Shown here piece after piece: positions 21,378 through 30,896 of a stretch of DNA of 64,000 bases. The notes below the pieces were generated by a model. The model was given only the letters and a program-made list of their open reading frames with translations, had not been told where the DNA came from and did no database searches. Source of the DNA: Burkholderiaceae bacterium. GTDB taxonomy: Bacteria; Pseudomonadota; Gammaproteobacteria; Burkholderiales; Burkholderiaceae_D. Numbering within the stretch: the first letter of the stretch is position 1; each line of letters begins with the position of its first letter. The DNA lies in NCBI GenBank assembly GCA_030158675.1, contig JAOASL010000005.1:24218-88217 (forward strand), written 5' to 3'. Both the position numbers and the translations under genes were made by a program.

Positions 21378-22463
21378 TTGAATGTGAAATACCTGCTTTT
21401 GTGTGTCATCACGATCTTGTCAGGGCTGCGAGCGGCCGACAGCTGCGCCAATCCGCCAGCTTTTACTGCCGTCGAGCCCAATCAAGCTCTCGTTTTCCCG
21501 CGCGACTTCGGCGCGCACCCGGGCTTTCGTACCGAATGGTGGTACGCGACCGGCTGGCTGCAGACACCGGATGGCAAGCTGCTCGGCTTCCAGGTCACCT
21601 TCTTCCGCTCAGCGACCGGACATGATCCGGCCAACCCAAGCCGCTTTGCACCGACCCAGCTGATCGTTGCGCATGCGGCACTGTCGGATCCTGCCATCGG
21701 CCGGCTGCAGCATGACCAGAAAATTGCGCGTGCCGGCTTCGGGCTCGCCGGTGCGGCCGAAGGCGACACGGATCTGAAACTCGGTCGCTGGGAAATGCGG
21801 CGCGATGCGCAAGGCATCTACCGCGTCAGTCTGCCGGCACGCGACTTCAGCATCGAACTGACGATGACACCGACACAGCCGCTGCTACTGCAGGGCGAGC
21901 GTGGCTACTCGCGCAAAGGCCCCGGGCCAGAGCAGGCCAGTCATTACTACAGCGAGCCGCAGCTGAGCGTCGCCGGTACGGTCGTTCGCCGCGGCAAGGT
22001 GCAGGCGGTCAGCGGCAGCGCCTGGCTGGACCATGAATGGTCGAGTACGGTGCTGGATAAGCGCGCGGTCGGCTGGGACTGGACAGGCGTGAATCTCGAT
22101 GACGGCGGCGCGCTGATGGCCTTTCGTATCCGGCGCGCCGACGGCAGCACCCTATGGCAGCATGCGATGCTGCGCGACCGTCACGGACGGCAGCGGCTAT
22201 TTAGTGGCGACGACCTCAGCTTCACGCCCGTGCGGCGCTGGACATCACCGCGCACGCACGCCAGCTATCCGGTCCAACTCGAACTCCGGGTCGGCACTGA
22301 GCGCTGGCGACTGACTCCACTGCAAGACGACCAGGAACTCGATTCGAGCCGGTCCGCCGGCGCGGTCTACTGGGAAGGCGCAGTCACACTGGAACGCGAC
22401 GGCCACCGCGCCGGTCGCGGCTATCTTGAACTGACTGGCTATGTAAAACCGCTGAAACTATGA
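21378..22463 (+). CDS. Lipocalin-like / CrtC-like predicted secreted hydrolase (AttH-like)
   Basis: FPRDFGAHPGFRTEWWYATGWLQ; GSAWLDHEWSS; COG5621/AttH-type pattern; TTG (or GTG) start. Confidence 0.86.
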   Translation: MNVKYLLLCVITILSGLRAADSCANPPAFTAVEPNQALVFPRDFGAHPGFRTEWWYATGWLQTPDGKLLGFQVTFFRSATGHDPANPSRFAPTQLIVAHAALSDPAIGRLQHDQKIARAGFGLAGAAEGDTDLKLGRWEMRRDAQGIYRVSLPARDFSIELTMTPTQPLLLQGERGYSRKGPGPEQASHYYSEPQLSVAGTVVRRGKVQAVSGSAWLDHEWSSTVLDKRAVGWDWTGVNLDDGGALMAFRIRRADGSTLWQHAMLRDRHGRQRLFSGDDLSFTPVRRWTSPRTHASYPVQLELRVGTERWRLTPLQDDQELDSSRSAGAVYWEGAVTLERDGHRAGRGYLELTGYVKPLKL

Positions 22464-24247
22464 AAACACTGACTGATCGACCCAAAGCACGCAGCGGACT
22501 GAAGACTCTCGCCGGCCTGCTGCCTTTTCTTTCGCCTTATCGCGCACGCATCACGGCTGCGGGCATTGCGCTAGTGATCGCCGCATCGGCCACGCTGGCC
22601 ATACCGTATGGCTTTCGCAACTTGATCGACCTCGGTTTCACCACCGCCGGCAGCACACAGGCGGCGCATGTGAACCTGTACTTCATTGCGTTGTTCGCGG
22701 TCGCCTGCGTGCTGGCGCTGGCGACCGCGACGCGCTTCTATCTGGTGTCCTGGCTTGGTGAGCGCGTCACCGCCGACATTCGCAGCGCCGTGTATGCGCA
22801 TGTGCTGCGGCAGAGCCCGCAGTTTTTTGAGACCACCCAGACCGGCGAAGTGCTGTCGCGGCTGACCACCGACACCACGCTGATCCAGACCGTGGTGGGC
22901 ACCAGTATCTCGATGGCGCTGCGCAATCTGCTGCTGCTAGCGGGCGGCCTGATGATGATGGTGTTCACCAGCCTGAAACTGTCGGCGATCATTCTCGTGA
23001 TGCTGGTGGCAATCATCGTGCCTATCGTGATTGCCGGCCGGCGCGTGCGCAAGCTGTCACGCGCATCGCAGGACAGGATCGCCGACGCCTCGGGACTGGC
23101 TGGTGAAAAACTCAACGCGATCGCGGTCGTGCAGGCGCATGCGCATGAATCACGCGAGGCGAAACGCTTCGCAGATGCGGTCGAGCGGGCGTTCCTGACA
23201 GCGATCGAGCGCGTGCGCGCACGATCGCTGCTGACCGTGATGGCGATCCTGCTGGTATTTGCCGCCATCGTGTTCGTACTGTGGCTTGGCGCTCATGCGG
23301 TGATCGACGGCCGCATGAGCGCCGGCCAGCTGGCGCAGTTCATCTTGTACGCGATGATCGTGTCAGGCGCGATCGGTGCATTGTCCGAAGTGATCGGTGA
23401 TGCGCAGCGTGCCGCCGGCGCAAGCGAACGGCTGCTGGAGCTGCTGGCGGTGCAATCGCCGATCGCTTCGCCCGCGCTGCCGCATGCGCTCCCGGCACGT
23501 GCCGAGAACGGCTCGGCGCTGCGCGTCGAACATTTGTCGTTCGCTTATCCGTCGCGACCTGGCATGGCGGCGCTGTCCGATCTGTCGCTGGCGATCGCTC
23601 CCGGCGAAACCGTAGCGATCGTCGGGCCGTCCGGCGCTGGCAAGACCACCTTATTCCAGCTGCTGCTGCGCTTCTATGATCCGGCCGCCGGACGTATCCT
23701 GCTCGACGGCGTGGATCTGCGTGACCTTGCGCTGGACGAACTTCGCAATGCGATTGGCATCGTGCCGCAGGATACGGTCGTGTTCTCCGACAACGCGATG
23801 GAAAACATCCGCTATGGCCGTCCGGACGCGAGCGACGACGAGGTGATCGCCGCCGCGAAGCTGGCCGCAGCGCACGAGTTCATCGATCGGCTGCCGGACG
23901 GTTACCAGGCTTTCCTCGGTGAGCGCGGCGTCAGACTGTCCGGCGGACAAAGGCAGCGCATCGCGATCGCGCGTGCGCTGCTGAGAAATCCGCCCTTGCT
24001 GCTGCTCGACGAAGCGACCAGCGCGCTGGATGCGGAATCGGAGCGGCTGGTGCAGCGGGCGCTGGAAGCCGCGATGGACGGACGGACTACACTAGTGATC
24101 GCGCACCGACTGGCGACCGTGCAGCGCGCCACCCGGATCATCGTCATGGAACATGGCCGCATCGTCGAGACCGGCACGCACGCCGAGCTGGTCGCCGCCG
24201 GCGGCCTGTATGCCAGCCTGGCGGCGCTGCAGTTTGCGCCGCCCTGA
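22460..24247 (+). CDS. ABC transporter, fused transmembrane and ATPase (MsbA-like exporter)
   Basis: Six-helix N-terminal domain plus [36 protein letters not shown]; 4-nt overlap with the preceding CDS. Confidence 0.93.
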   Translation: MKTLTDRPKARSGLKTLAGLLPFLSPYRARITAAGIALVIAASATLAIPYGFRNLIDLGFTTAGSTQAAHVNLYFIALFAVACVLALATATRFYLVSWLGERVTADIRSAVYAHVLRQSPQFFETTQTGEVLSRLTTDTTLIQTVVGTSISMALRNLLLLAGGLMMMVFTSLKLSAIILVMLVAIIVPIVIAGRRVRKLSRASQDRIADASGLAGEKLNAIAVVQAHAHESREAKRFADAVERAFLTAIERVRARSLLTVMAILLVFAAIVFVLWLGAHAVIDGRMSAGQLAQFILYAMIVSGAIGALSEVIGDAQRAAGASERLLELLAVQSPIASPALPHALPARAENGSALRVEHLSFAYPSRPGMAALSDLSLAIAPGETVAIVGPSGAGKTTLFQLLLRFYDPAAGRILLDGVDLRDLALDELRNAIGIVPQDTVVFSDNAMENIRYGRPDASDDEVIAAAKLAAAHEFIDRLPDGYQAFLGERGVRLSGGQRQRIAIARALLRNPPLLLLDEATSALDAESERLVQRALEAAMDGRTTLVIAHRLATVQRATRIIVMEHGRIVETGTHAELVAAGGLYASLAALQFAPP

Positions 24248-24261
24248 GGGCGCCTTGACCG

Positions 24262-24804
24262 TCAATTCAGCATGCCGAGCTTTTCCGCAATCACGCGCTG
24301 CAAGCGGAAGAATTCATCAGGGTCGCCCAGACCGTCGCGGCCCATGTCGATCACGATTTCGAAAATTTCGCGTGCCTCTTTGGTTTCGCCAATCGCCGCG
24401 TAGCACTCGGCCAGACGGAATGCAGCGGGCACGGAATTCGGGTCGGCGATGAGATGGGTCGCGAAGAAGGTCGCCGCCAGCAAAGGATCACCGAGCAGCT
24501 GCAGGATCATGCCCGCCATGAACATGAAACGCGGATCGAGCGGCCGGTTCAGCGCAAGATGCAGCGCAATCGGCAAGGCCGCGTCGTACTGCTGTTCCTG
24601 AAACAGCTGATAAGCAACGGCATAGGCCTGTTCCGCCTCGAGGTCGGACCAGGAATCGACGATAGCTCTCTGCAAGCCGGTGGCAAGACTTTGCTGCAGC
24701 CGGGTGACTTTATCCGGCATCTCCTGAAAACCCTGATTGACCAGCGCGATCATGGACTTCACCTCATGATCGGTGGCCGCGGCGAGAAATGGGTCAATCA
24801 TCAT
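24262..24804 (-). CDS. TPR protein resembling LcrH/SycD-type type III secretion chaperones
   Basis: LEAEQAYAVAYQLFQEQQYDAALPIALHLALNRPLDPRFMFMAGMILQLLGDPLLAATFFATHLIADPNSVPAAFRLAECYAAIGETKEA; start MMIDPFLAAATDHEVKS. Confidence 0.7.
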   Translation of the reverse strand: MMIDPFLAAATDHEVKSMIALVNQGFQEMPDKVTRLQQSLATGLQRAIVDSWSDLEAEQAYAVAYQLFQEQQYDAALPIALHLALNRPLDPRFMFMAGMILQLLGDPLLAATFFATHLIADPNSVPAAFRLAECYAAIGETKEAREIFEIVIDMGRDGLGDPDEFFRLQRVIAEKLGMLN

Positions 24805-24818
24805 CTTCTCCGTTGCTC

Positions 24819-25175
24819 TCAGCGAAGCAACTGCTGCGAGTCGGCAAGCGCGGCCAGCACCGCGATGCAATCGGCTCGCAGGGCCGGCGTCATGGTACTC
24901 CCGCTCCGGCTGCCAGCCTCCGGACCGCCAGCGGCAGTCAGCCGGGCGAGCAATCGCTGCTGCTGCACACCGAAGTAAGCAAGCCGCTGTTCCGTCAGCG
25001 GAGATTGCTCCGACGGCGACGCAGAGGCCAGGGGCGCGGCCATCGTACCGGATGGCGGTACAGCGAGCGGCGTCAGGCTCGCCGGCGTCATCGTCGGGGC
25101 GGCGGGCGCGGACGCAGCGGGCTGCATATCGGTCGCGAGCTGCCCCGGTATAGAAGGCTTGAATTGAACAGTCAT
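24819..25175 (-). CDS. Small Pro/Ala-rich hypothetical protein, co-directional with the TPR gene
   Basis: MTVQFKPSIPGQLATDMQPAAS...LTEQRLAYFGVQQQRLLARL...; 14 nt upstream of the TPR ORF. Confidence 0.6.
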   Translation of the reverse strand: MTVQFKPSIPGQLATDMQPAASAPAAPTMTPASLTPLAVPPSGTMAAPLASASPSEQSPLTEQRLAYFGVQQQRLLARLTAAGGPEAGSRSGSTMTPALRADCIAVLAALADSQQLLR

Positions 25176-25360
25176 GGATAGAACTCCCTTGCACACTGAT
25201 GTCGGACGCAACAGCCAGCCTGGCGTCCCGGCCACTTTCCGTGACCGCGACGCCAGAGATGTTCCCCGCTCGATGATTCCATTTTTTTAAGTGTCTCTGC
25301 GCCCAGAGCCGCGGCCGGGTAGCGAGGTAAAATAGTGCGCTTCGAACAGCCCCCCTGACC

Positions 25361-26155
25361 ATGCGCCAATACCTCGATTTCATGCGCCATGTCTTCGAGC
25401 ATGGCACCGAAAAGACCGATCGCACCGGCACCGGCACACGCTCGGTCTTCGGCTACCAGATGCGCTTCGACCTGCAGGAAGGCTTCCCTATGGTCACGAC
25501 CAAGAAGCTGCACCTGAAATCCATCGTCCATGAGCTGATCTGGTTCCTGCAGGGTTCGACCAACATCGGCTACCTGAAGGACAACGGGGTCAGCATTTGG
25601 GATGAGTGGGCCGATCAGAACGGCGAACTGGGTCCGATCTATGGATTTCAGTGGCGCTCGTGGCCGGCACCGAACGGCGAGCACATTGACCAGATCGCTC
25701 AGCTGATCCGGCAAATCCAGTCCAACCCGGATTCGCGCCGACTGATCGTATCGGCGTGGAATGTGTCAGACATTCCGCGAATGAAGCTGCCGCCCTGTCA
25801 TGCTTTCTTCCAATTCTATGTCGCCGACGGCAAATTATCCTGTCAGTTGTACCAGCGCAGCGCGGACATTTTCCTCGGTGTGCCTTTCAACATCGCGTCA
25901 TATGCGCTGCTGACTCATATGGTGGCCGAGCAAACGGGACTGGACGTCGGCGACTTCGTCTGGACCGGCGGCGACTGCCATATCTACGCAAACCATATCG
26001 GGCAGGTGCAAGAGCAGCTGTCGCGCGAACCGATGCCGCTGCCAAAGCTGGTGCTGAAGCGCAAGCCCGACTCGATCTTCGATTACTGTTATGAAGATAT
26101 CGAGGTTGTCGGTTACCAGTCGCATCCGGCGATCAAGGCGCCGATCGCGGTCTGA
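25361..26155 (+). CDS. thyA: Thymidylate synthase
   Basis: [80 protein letters not shown]. Confidence 0.98.
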   Translation: MRQYLDFMRHVFEHGTEKTDRTGTGTRSVFGYQMRFDLQEGFPMVTTKKLHLKSIVHELIWFLQGSTNIGYLKDNGVSIWDEWADQNGELGPIYGFQWRSWPAPNGEHIDQIAQLIRQIQSNPDSRRLIVSAWNVSDIPRMKLPPCHAFFQFYVADGKLSCQLYQRSADIFLGVPFNIASYALLTHMVAEQTGLDVGDFVWTGGDCHIYANHIGQVQEQLSREPMPLPKLVLKRKPDSIFDYCYEDIEVVGYQSHPAIKAPIAV

Positions 26156-28280
26156 ACGCCGGTGATGACAACTGCAGCGCCAGGCCGGGCAAGTCCGCCG
26201 GCGGCACGGGTCGGCTGAAGTAATAGCCCTGCGCCATGTCGCAGCCCAGGTCGACCAGCTTCGCCAGCTGCTCCGCCGTTTCGACACCTTCGGCGATGAC
26301 TTCCATTCCAAGGTTGTGCGCGAGCTGGATGATCGACATGGCGATCGCCGCATCCTTATCCGATGTGGTCAGATTACGGATGAACTGCCGATCGATCTTC
26401 AGTGCGTCCAGCGGAAATTGCTTCAGGTAGGCGAGCGATGAATAGCCGGTGCCGAAGTCATCGACCGATAGCCTCAGCCCCATCGATTTGAGGACAGCGA
26501 GCACGGTGCACGTGCATTCGGTGTTGGCCATCAGCATGCTCTCGGTCAGCTCCAGTTCAACCTGCTCGACCGGCAATTCGGTCTGCTCCAGTATTCTGCG
26601 TATCGTCTGCACCAGGAACTTGTCGGCAAACTGGCGCGCCGACAGGTTCAGCGCGATCGTGCAATCCGGCGGCAGCAGATCGGCCCAGGCCTTGCGTTGC
26701 CGGCAGCCAGCGGCAAGCACCCACTGGCCGGCACGCACCATCAACCCGGTGTCCTCAAGAATGGGAACGAAGATCGATGGCTCGATCGTGTGGCCACCGT
26801 GGTTCCAGCGCAGCAGCGCCTCCAGTCCGACCATACGCCCGGTCACCAGGTCGAATTGCGGCTGATAGTGCAACGCCAGCGCTTCCTTCTCCACGGCCAC
26901 ACGCAATCCCTGCTCGAGCATCAGCGCGCCGTGGCCACGCGAATTCATCTCGGGCTGATAGAACGCATACAAGTTGCGGCCATCGCGCTTGGCCTGGTAC
27001 ATCGCTACGTCGGCGGTCCGCATCAGCGTCTCGGTGTCTTCACCGCAGCCGGGGAAAGTGCTGATGCCGATGCTGGCGCTGACGACCACTTCAACGTTAT
27101 CGCGCAGCAGGAAAGGCTGCCTCAGCGCATTCAGGACTTTCTTCGCCACGGCCGCCGCATCGTCCGGAAATTCGAGGTCGCCGAGCACGATCGTGAATTC
27201 GTCGCCGCCCAGGCGGGCGACGATGTCATAGGCACGCACCTGCTCCTTCAGCCGGCGCGCGGCCGCCCGCAATAGCAAATCGCCGACTTCGTGACCAAGG
27301 TTGTCATTGATGCGTTTGAAGTGATCGAGATCAATGAACAACAGCGCCACATGGCTGCCACTGCGCTGCGCTTGCTCAATCGCCGCGTACAGCGCCGCCT
27401 TGAATGCGTTGCGGTTGCCCAGACCGGTCAGGAAGTCCGTCACGGTCTGCTGCCGCAACTCTTCCTCGAGCGCGCGGCGCTCGGTGATGTCCTGAAAAAC
27501 GATGACTTCACCGTCCACCTTGCCGGCAAGCGGCGAACGGCAGCACGAGGCCAGAAAGCGCGTACCGTCAGCGCGCAGGAACTGCGCTTCCTCGACCGCC
27601 AGCGCCGTCGCATGCCGCCTACCTAGCCAGGGCGACTGCGAATCAAGCTCGTCGGATTCCGGTGCAGGCAGGTAGAAGTGCGAGAAACTGCGGCCGATCA
27701 CCCCGGCAGGCTGGCTGGCGAGCATCACCAGCGCCGCCGGGTTGACGAATTTGACGATGCCGGCTTCATCCACACCGATCACGCCCTCACCCGCCGCATT
27801 CAGCATGGACTCGTAATAGGCCTTCGTGTTTTCCAGGCGGATGTACGCCTGCTGCAGGCGCCGGCGGGCAAGGTCGAGCTCGAGAAACAGCGCGACCTTG
27901 CTTTGCAAGACCACGGAATTCACCGGCTTGGTGATGTAATCGATCGCGCCCGCCTGGTAACCCCGAATCGCTGCTGCTTCATCACGCTCGATCGCCGTAA
28001 TGAAAATAATTGGAATCCCGCGCGTCTTGCGATTGCCACGCATCAGGCGCGCAACCTCATAACCGTTCATCACCGGCATCTGCACATCAAGCAGCACCAG
28101 TGATACCTCGTACTCGAGCAGCAGCTGCAATGCCTGCTCGCCGCTGGTGGCGCTGAGCAACTTGTGCACGCCGTCGTCGAGCAGGGCCTCAAGGCTTGCC
28201 AGATTCTCCGGACGATCGTCCACCAGCAGGATGGTCTGCCGGTGATCCAGTTCGGGAAGCCGTTTTACCGGGGAATTCAT
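26133..28280 (-). CDS. Response regulator with REC-PAS-GGDEF-EAL architecture (c-di-GMP turnover)
   Basis: REC ([21 protein letters not shown]), [17 protein letters not shown] domain LEALLRWNH; both catalytic motifs look intact. Confidence 0.94.
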   Translation of the reverse strand: MNSPVKRLPELDHRQTILLVDDRPENLASLEALLDDGVHKLLSATSGEQALQLLLEYEVSLVLLDVQMPVMNGYEVARLMRGNRKTRGIPIIFITAIERDEAAAIRGYQAGAIDYITKPVNSVVLQSKVALFLELDLARRRLQQAYIRLENTKAYYESMLNAAGEGVIGVDEAGIVKFVNPAALVMLASQPAGVIGRSFSHFYLPAPESDELDSQSPWLGRRHATALAVEEAQFLRADGTRFLASCCRSPLAGKVDGEVIVFQDITERRALEEELRQQTVTDFLTGLGNRNAFKAALYAAIEQAQRSGSHVALLFIDLDHFKRINDNLGHEVGDLLLRAAARRLKEQVRAYDIVARLGGDEFTIVLGDLEFPDDAAAVAKKVLNALRQPFLLRDNVEVVVSASIGISTFPGCGEDTETLMRTADVAMYQAKRDGRNLYAFYQPEMNSRGHGALMLEQGLRVAVEKEALALHYQPQFDLVTGRMVGLEALLRWNHGGHTIEPSIFVPILEDTGLMVRAGQWVLAAGCRQRKAWADLLPPDCTIALNLSARQFADKFLVQTIRRILEQTELPVEQVELELTESMLMANTECTCTVLAVLKSMGLRLSVDDFGTGYSSLAYLKQFPLDALKIDRQFIRNLTTSDKDAAIAMSIIQLAHNLGMEVIAEGVETAEQLAKLVDLGCDMAQGYYFSRPVPPADLPGLALQLSSPAFRPRSAP

Positions 28281-28283
28281 GAT

Positions 28284-30011
28284 CTACCCCTGTTCAGGTT
28301 CAAGCCAGATTTGCAGCAGGCGAATCAGGTCGTCCTGCGCCACTGGCTTGGCAAGATAATCGTCGGCGCCAGCCTCCAGGCATTTCTCGCGATCGCCGCG
28401 CATCGCATGCGCCGTGACGGCAATGACAGGCGGGGTCGGATGCGGACGCTGCTTGAGTTCCCGAATCGCCTGATAACCGTCGAGAACCGGCATCATCATG
28501 TCCATCAGAATCAGGTCCAGCGGCGCAAGGCTGTCGACGGCATCCAGCGCCTGCTGCCCATTCATTGCGACCTCGACCTCGAAGCCGAGGTCTTCCAGCA
28601 AACTCGACATCGCATAGATGTTCCGCACATCGTCATCGACCAGCAGCAGGCGCTTGCCCGAGAACAGCGGCTGTCCGGACGCCAGCTCAGCAGCGGCAGG
28701 CGCACCGTCAGCTAATGCCAACGGATCCCCCGGCTCGCAGAACAGGCCGGCATAGAGCCTGGCCTCGCCCGGCTTGTCTTCGACCAGCAGGTCGGACACG
28801 CTTGACGGCACCTCATCCTGCCGCGACGGCACACCTGGCGCATCGACCGGGCCGACCGGCAGGAATAGCGTGAACGTACTGCCCTGACCGGGCTGGCTGT
28901 CCAGCCGGATGTCTCCGCCAAGCAGCTGAGCCAGCGAGCGCGAGATCGACAGACCCAGCCCGGTGCCGCCGAAGCGCCGACTGGTCGAACCATCAAGCTG
29001 GCGGAAGGCATCGAAAATCACCTCTTGCTTGTCTTCGGGTATGCCGATGCCGGTGTCACTCACCGCCATGCCGATCCGGCTGCCGACTCCGCTGCCCTCG
29101 CCGAACAGACGAATGCCGATCCCGCCTTCGCTGGTGAATTTCAGCGCGTTCGACAGCAGGTTGCGAACGATCTGGAAAATCCGCTGATGATCGCTGCTGA
29201 AAAATGGCGGCGCGCCGACCTCTGCCGTCACGCTGAAATGCAGCTGCCTTGCCTCGGCCATCGGCCGGAAGCTGCGCTCGATGCTCTCGGCGAACTCCTT
29301 CAGCGAGATGGTCTCCATCATCACCGTCATCCGCCCGGCCTCGATCTTCGACAGGTCGAGGATGTCATTAATGAGCGTCAGCAGATCGCTGCCGGAGCGA
29401 TGAATGATGTCCGCATGGGTCACCTGCTTCTGAGTCAGATTGCCCAACGGGTTGTTCTTCAGCTGTTCGGACAAGAGCAGGATGCTGTTAAGCGGTGTGC
29501 GCAACTCATGCGACATATTCGCGAGAAACTCGGACTTGTAGCGGCTGGCCGCAGCGATCTGTTCAGTCTGCTCACGGAAGCGTTCCTCCGCGGCCTTGCG
29601 CTCGCGAATGTCGATGATGGAGCTGAGGACGCGCGTGCCTTCCGGCGTATGGATGGGATTCAGGCCGATCTCGATCGGTATCTCTTCACCGTCGCGCGTG
29701 CAGGCGAACAGGTCGCGCCCCGCTCCCATTGCCCGCGTCGTGGGGTCGGCCATGAACATGCCGCGCAATGACGGATGATGATGGCGAAAACGCTGCGGAA
29801 TGAGGATTTCCACTTGCTTGCCAAGCAGTTCGTCACGCGAATAGCGGAACAGCTTCTCAGCTTGCTGGTTGACCAGCTCGATGCGACCGGACGAATCGGT
29901 GACGAGGATAGCGTTCGGAGCAGCTTCGACTACCAGCCGAAACAGCTCGCCGTCTGATCCCAGGGGCAGCTTGCTACCCTGGTCTACGAGGGGATGCGGA
30001 CGATTCGGCAT
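28284..30011 (-). CDS. PAS-containing hybrid sensor histidine kinase with receiver domain
   Basis: PAS, H-box FLANMSHELRTPLNSILLL, N/G boxes (NLLSNALKFTSEGG, FGGTGLGLSIS), C-terminal REC LDLILMDMMMPVLDGYQAIRELK. Confidence 0.94.
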   Translation of the reverse strand: MPNRPHPLVDQGSKLPLGSDGELFRLVVEAAPNAILVTDSSGRIELVNQQAEKLFRYSRDELLGKQVEILIPQRFRHHHPSLRGMFMADPTTRAMGAGRDLFACTRDGEEIPIEIGLNPIHTPEGTRVLSSIIDIRERKAAEERFREQTEQIAAASRYKSEFLANMSHELRTPLNSILLLSEQLKNNPLGNLTQKQVTHADIIHRSGSDLLTLINDILDLSKIEAGRMTVMMETISLKEFAESIERSFRPMAEARQLHFSVTAEVGAPPFFSSDHQRIFQIVRNLLSNALKFTSEGGIGIRLFGEGSGVGSRIGMAVSDTGIGIPEDKQEVIFDAFRQLDGSTSRRFGGTGLGLSISRSLAQLLGGDIRLDSQPGQGSTFTLFLPVGPVDAPGVPSRQDEVPSSVSDLLVEDKPGEARLYAGLFCEPGDPLALADGAPAAAELASGQPLFSGKRLLLVDDDVRNIYAMSSLLEDLGFEVEVAMNGQQALDAVDSLAPLDLILMDMMMPVLDGYQAIRELKQRPHPTPPVIAVTAHAMRGDREKCLEAGADDYLAKPVAQDDLIRLLQIWLEPEQG

Positions 30012-30298
30012 GGTGCTCCTTGGCAGTGCCTCGCGCTGCGACGACTACCGCTTGACGTGCAATCACGAACAGATCATGTGCACTTTGAGAAAACTGAACA
30101 CCATCCGTTCACTGCGGTCATCGCTCTTGCACGTCATCATACGAAAATTCCAGGCTTGTTGTTTAACGGTCACAAACTTTGATCATTACGTTGCTTTACC
30201 GAAAAATCACGGGTGACGACGCAATGCGTTTTCCCGGCTCGCCCGCCTCACTGGCGCTTGTGAAGCCGTGCTTCGGCCTTCGGCTATGATGGCGTCTT

Positions 30299-30784
30299 AT
30301 GCCAGCCCAACTCACCCTGATCGTCGCCGTCGACCGTAACAACGGCATCGGCGTCAATAACACCCTGCCCTGGCGGCTGCCGGAAGATCTGGCGTTCTTC
30401 AAGAAGACCACCTCCGGACACGCGATCATCATGGGTCGCAAGACCTTCGATTCGATCGGCCGGCCCCTGCCCAACCGGCGCAATATCGTCGTCACCCGCA
30501 ACCCGGGCTGGGCACACGCCGGCGTCGAACGCGCGGCCTCGCTGGAGGAAGCGACCCGGATCGCCGGCGAGGGCGAAGTGTTCGTGATCGGCGGAGCGCA
30601 GATTTATACCGATGCCATCCGCGTGGCCGACAAGCTGATCGTCACCGAAATCGGCGCGACCTACGATTGCGATGCCTTCTTCCCGCCGATCGATGCAACC
30701 GTCTGGGCCGAGGTCGCGCGCGACACGCGCCACTCAGCCGAACACGGCTGGGATTATGCTTTTGTTATCTATCAGCGCCGCTGA
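30299..30784 (+). CDS. folA: Dihydrofolate reductase
   Basis: LIVAVDRNNGIGVNNTLPWRLPEDLAFFKKTTSGHAIIMGRKTFDSIGRPLPNRRNIVVTR. Confidence 0.97.
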   Translation: MPAQLTLIVAVDRNNGIGVNNTLPWRLPEDLAFFKKTTSGHAIIMGRKTFDSIGRPLPNRRNIVVTRNPGWAHAGVERAASLEEATRIAGEGEVFVIGGAQIYTDAIRVADKLIVTEIGATYDCDAFFPPIDATVWAEVARDTRHSAEHGWDYAFVIYQRR

Positions 30785-30896
30785 CCCGCGTCCGGTTTTC
30801 ACCACCCTGACATCCTAATCTGCGACAATCGCGCTTTCGTTTTTTGCCCTCCGGCCAGCAGGCCGGCGGCAGCCCGTCTGTACAGGGAGATCCCGC

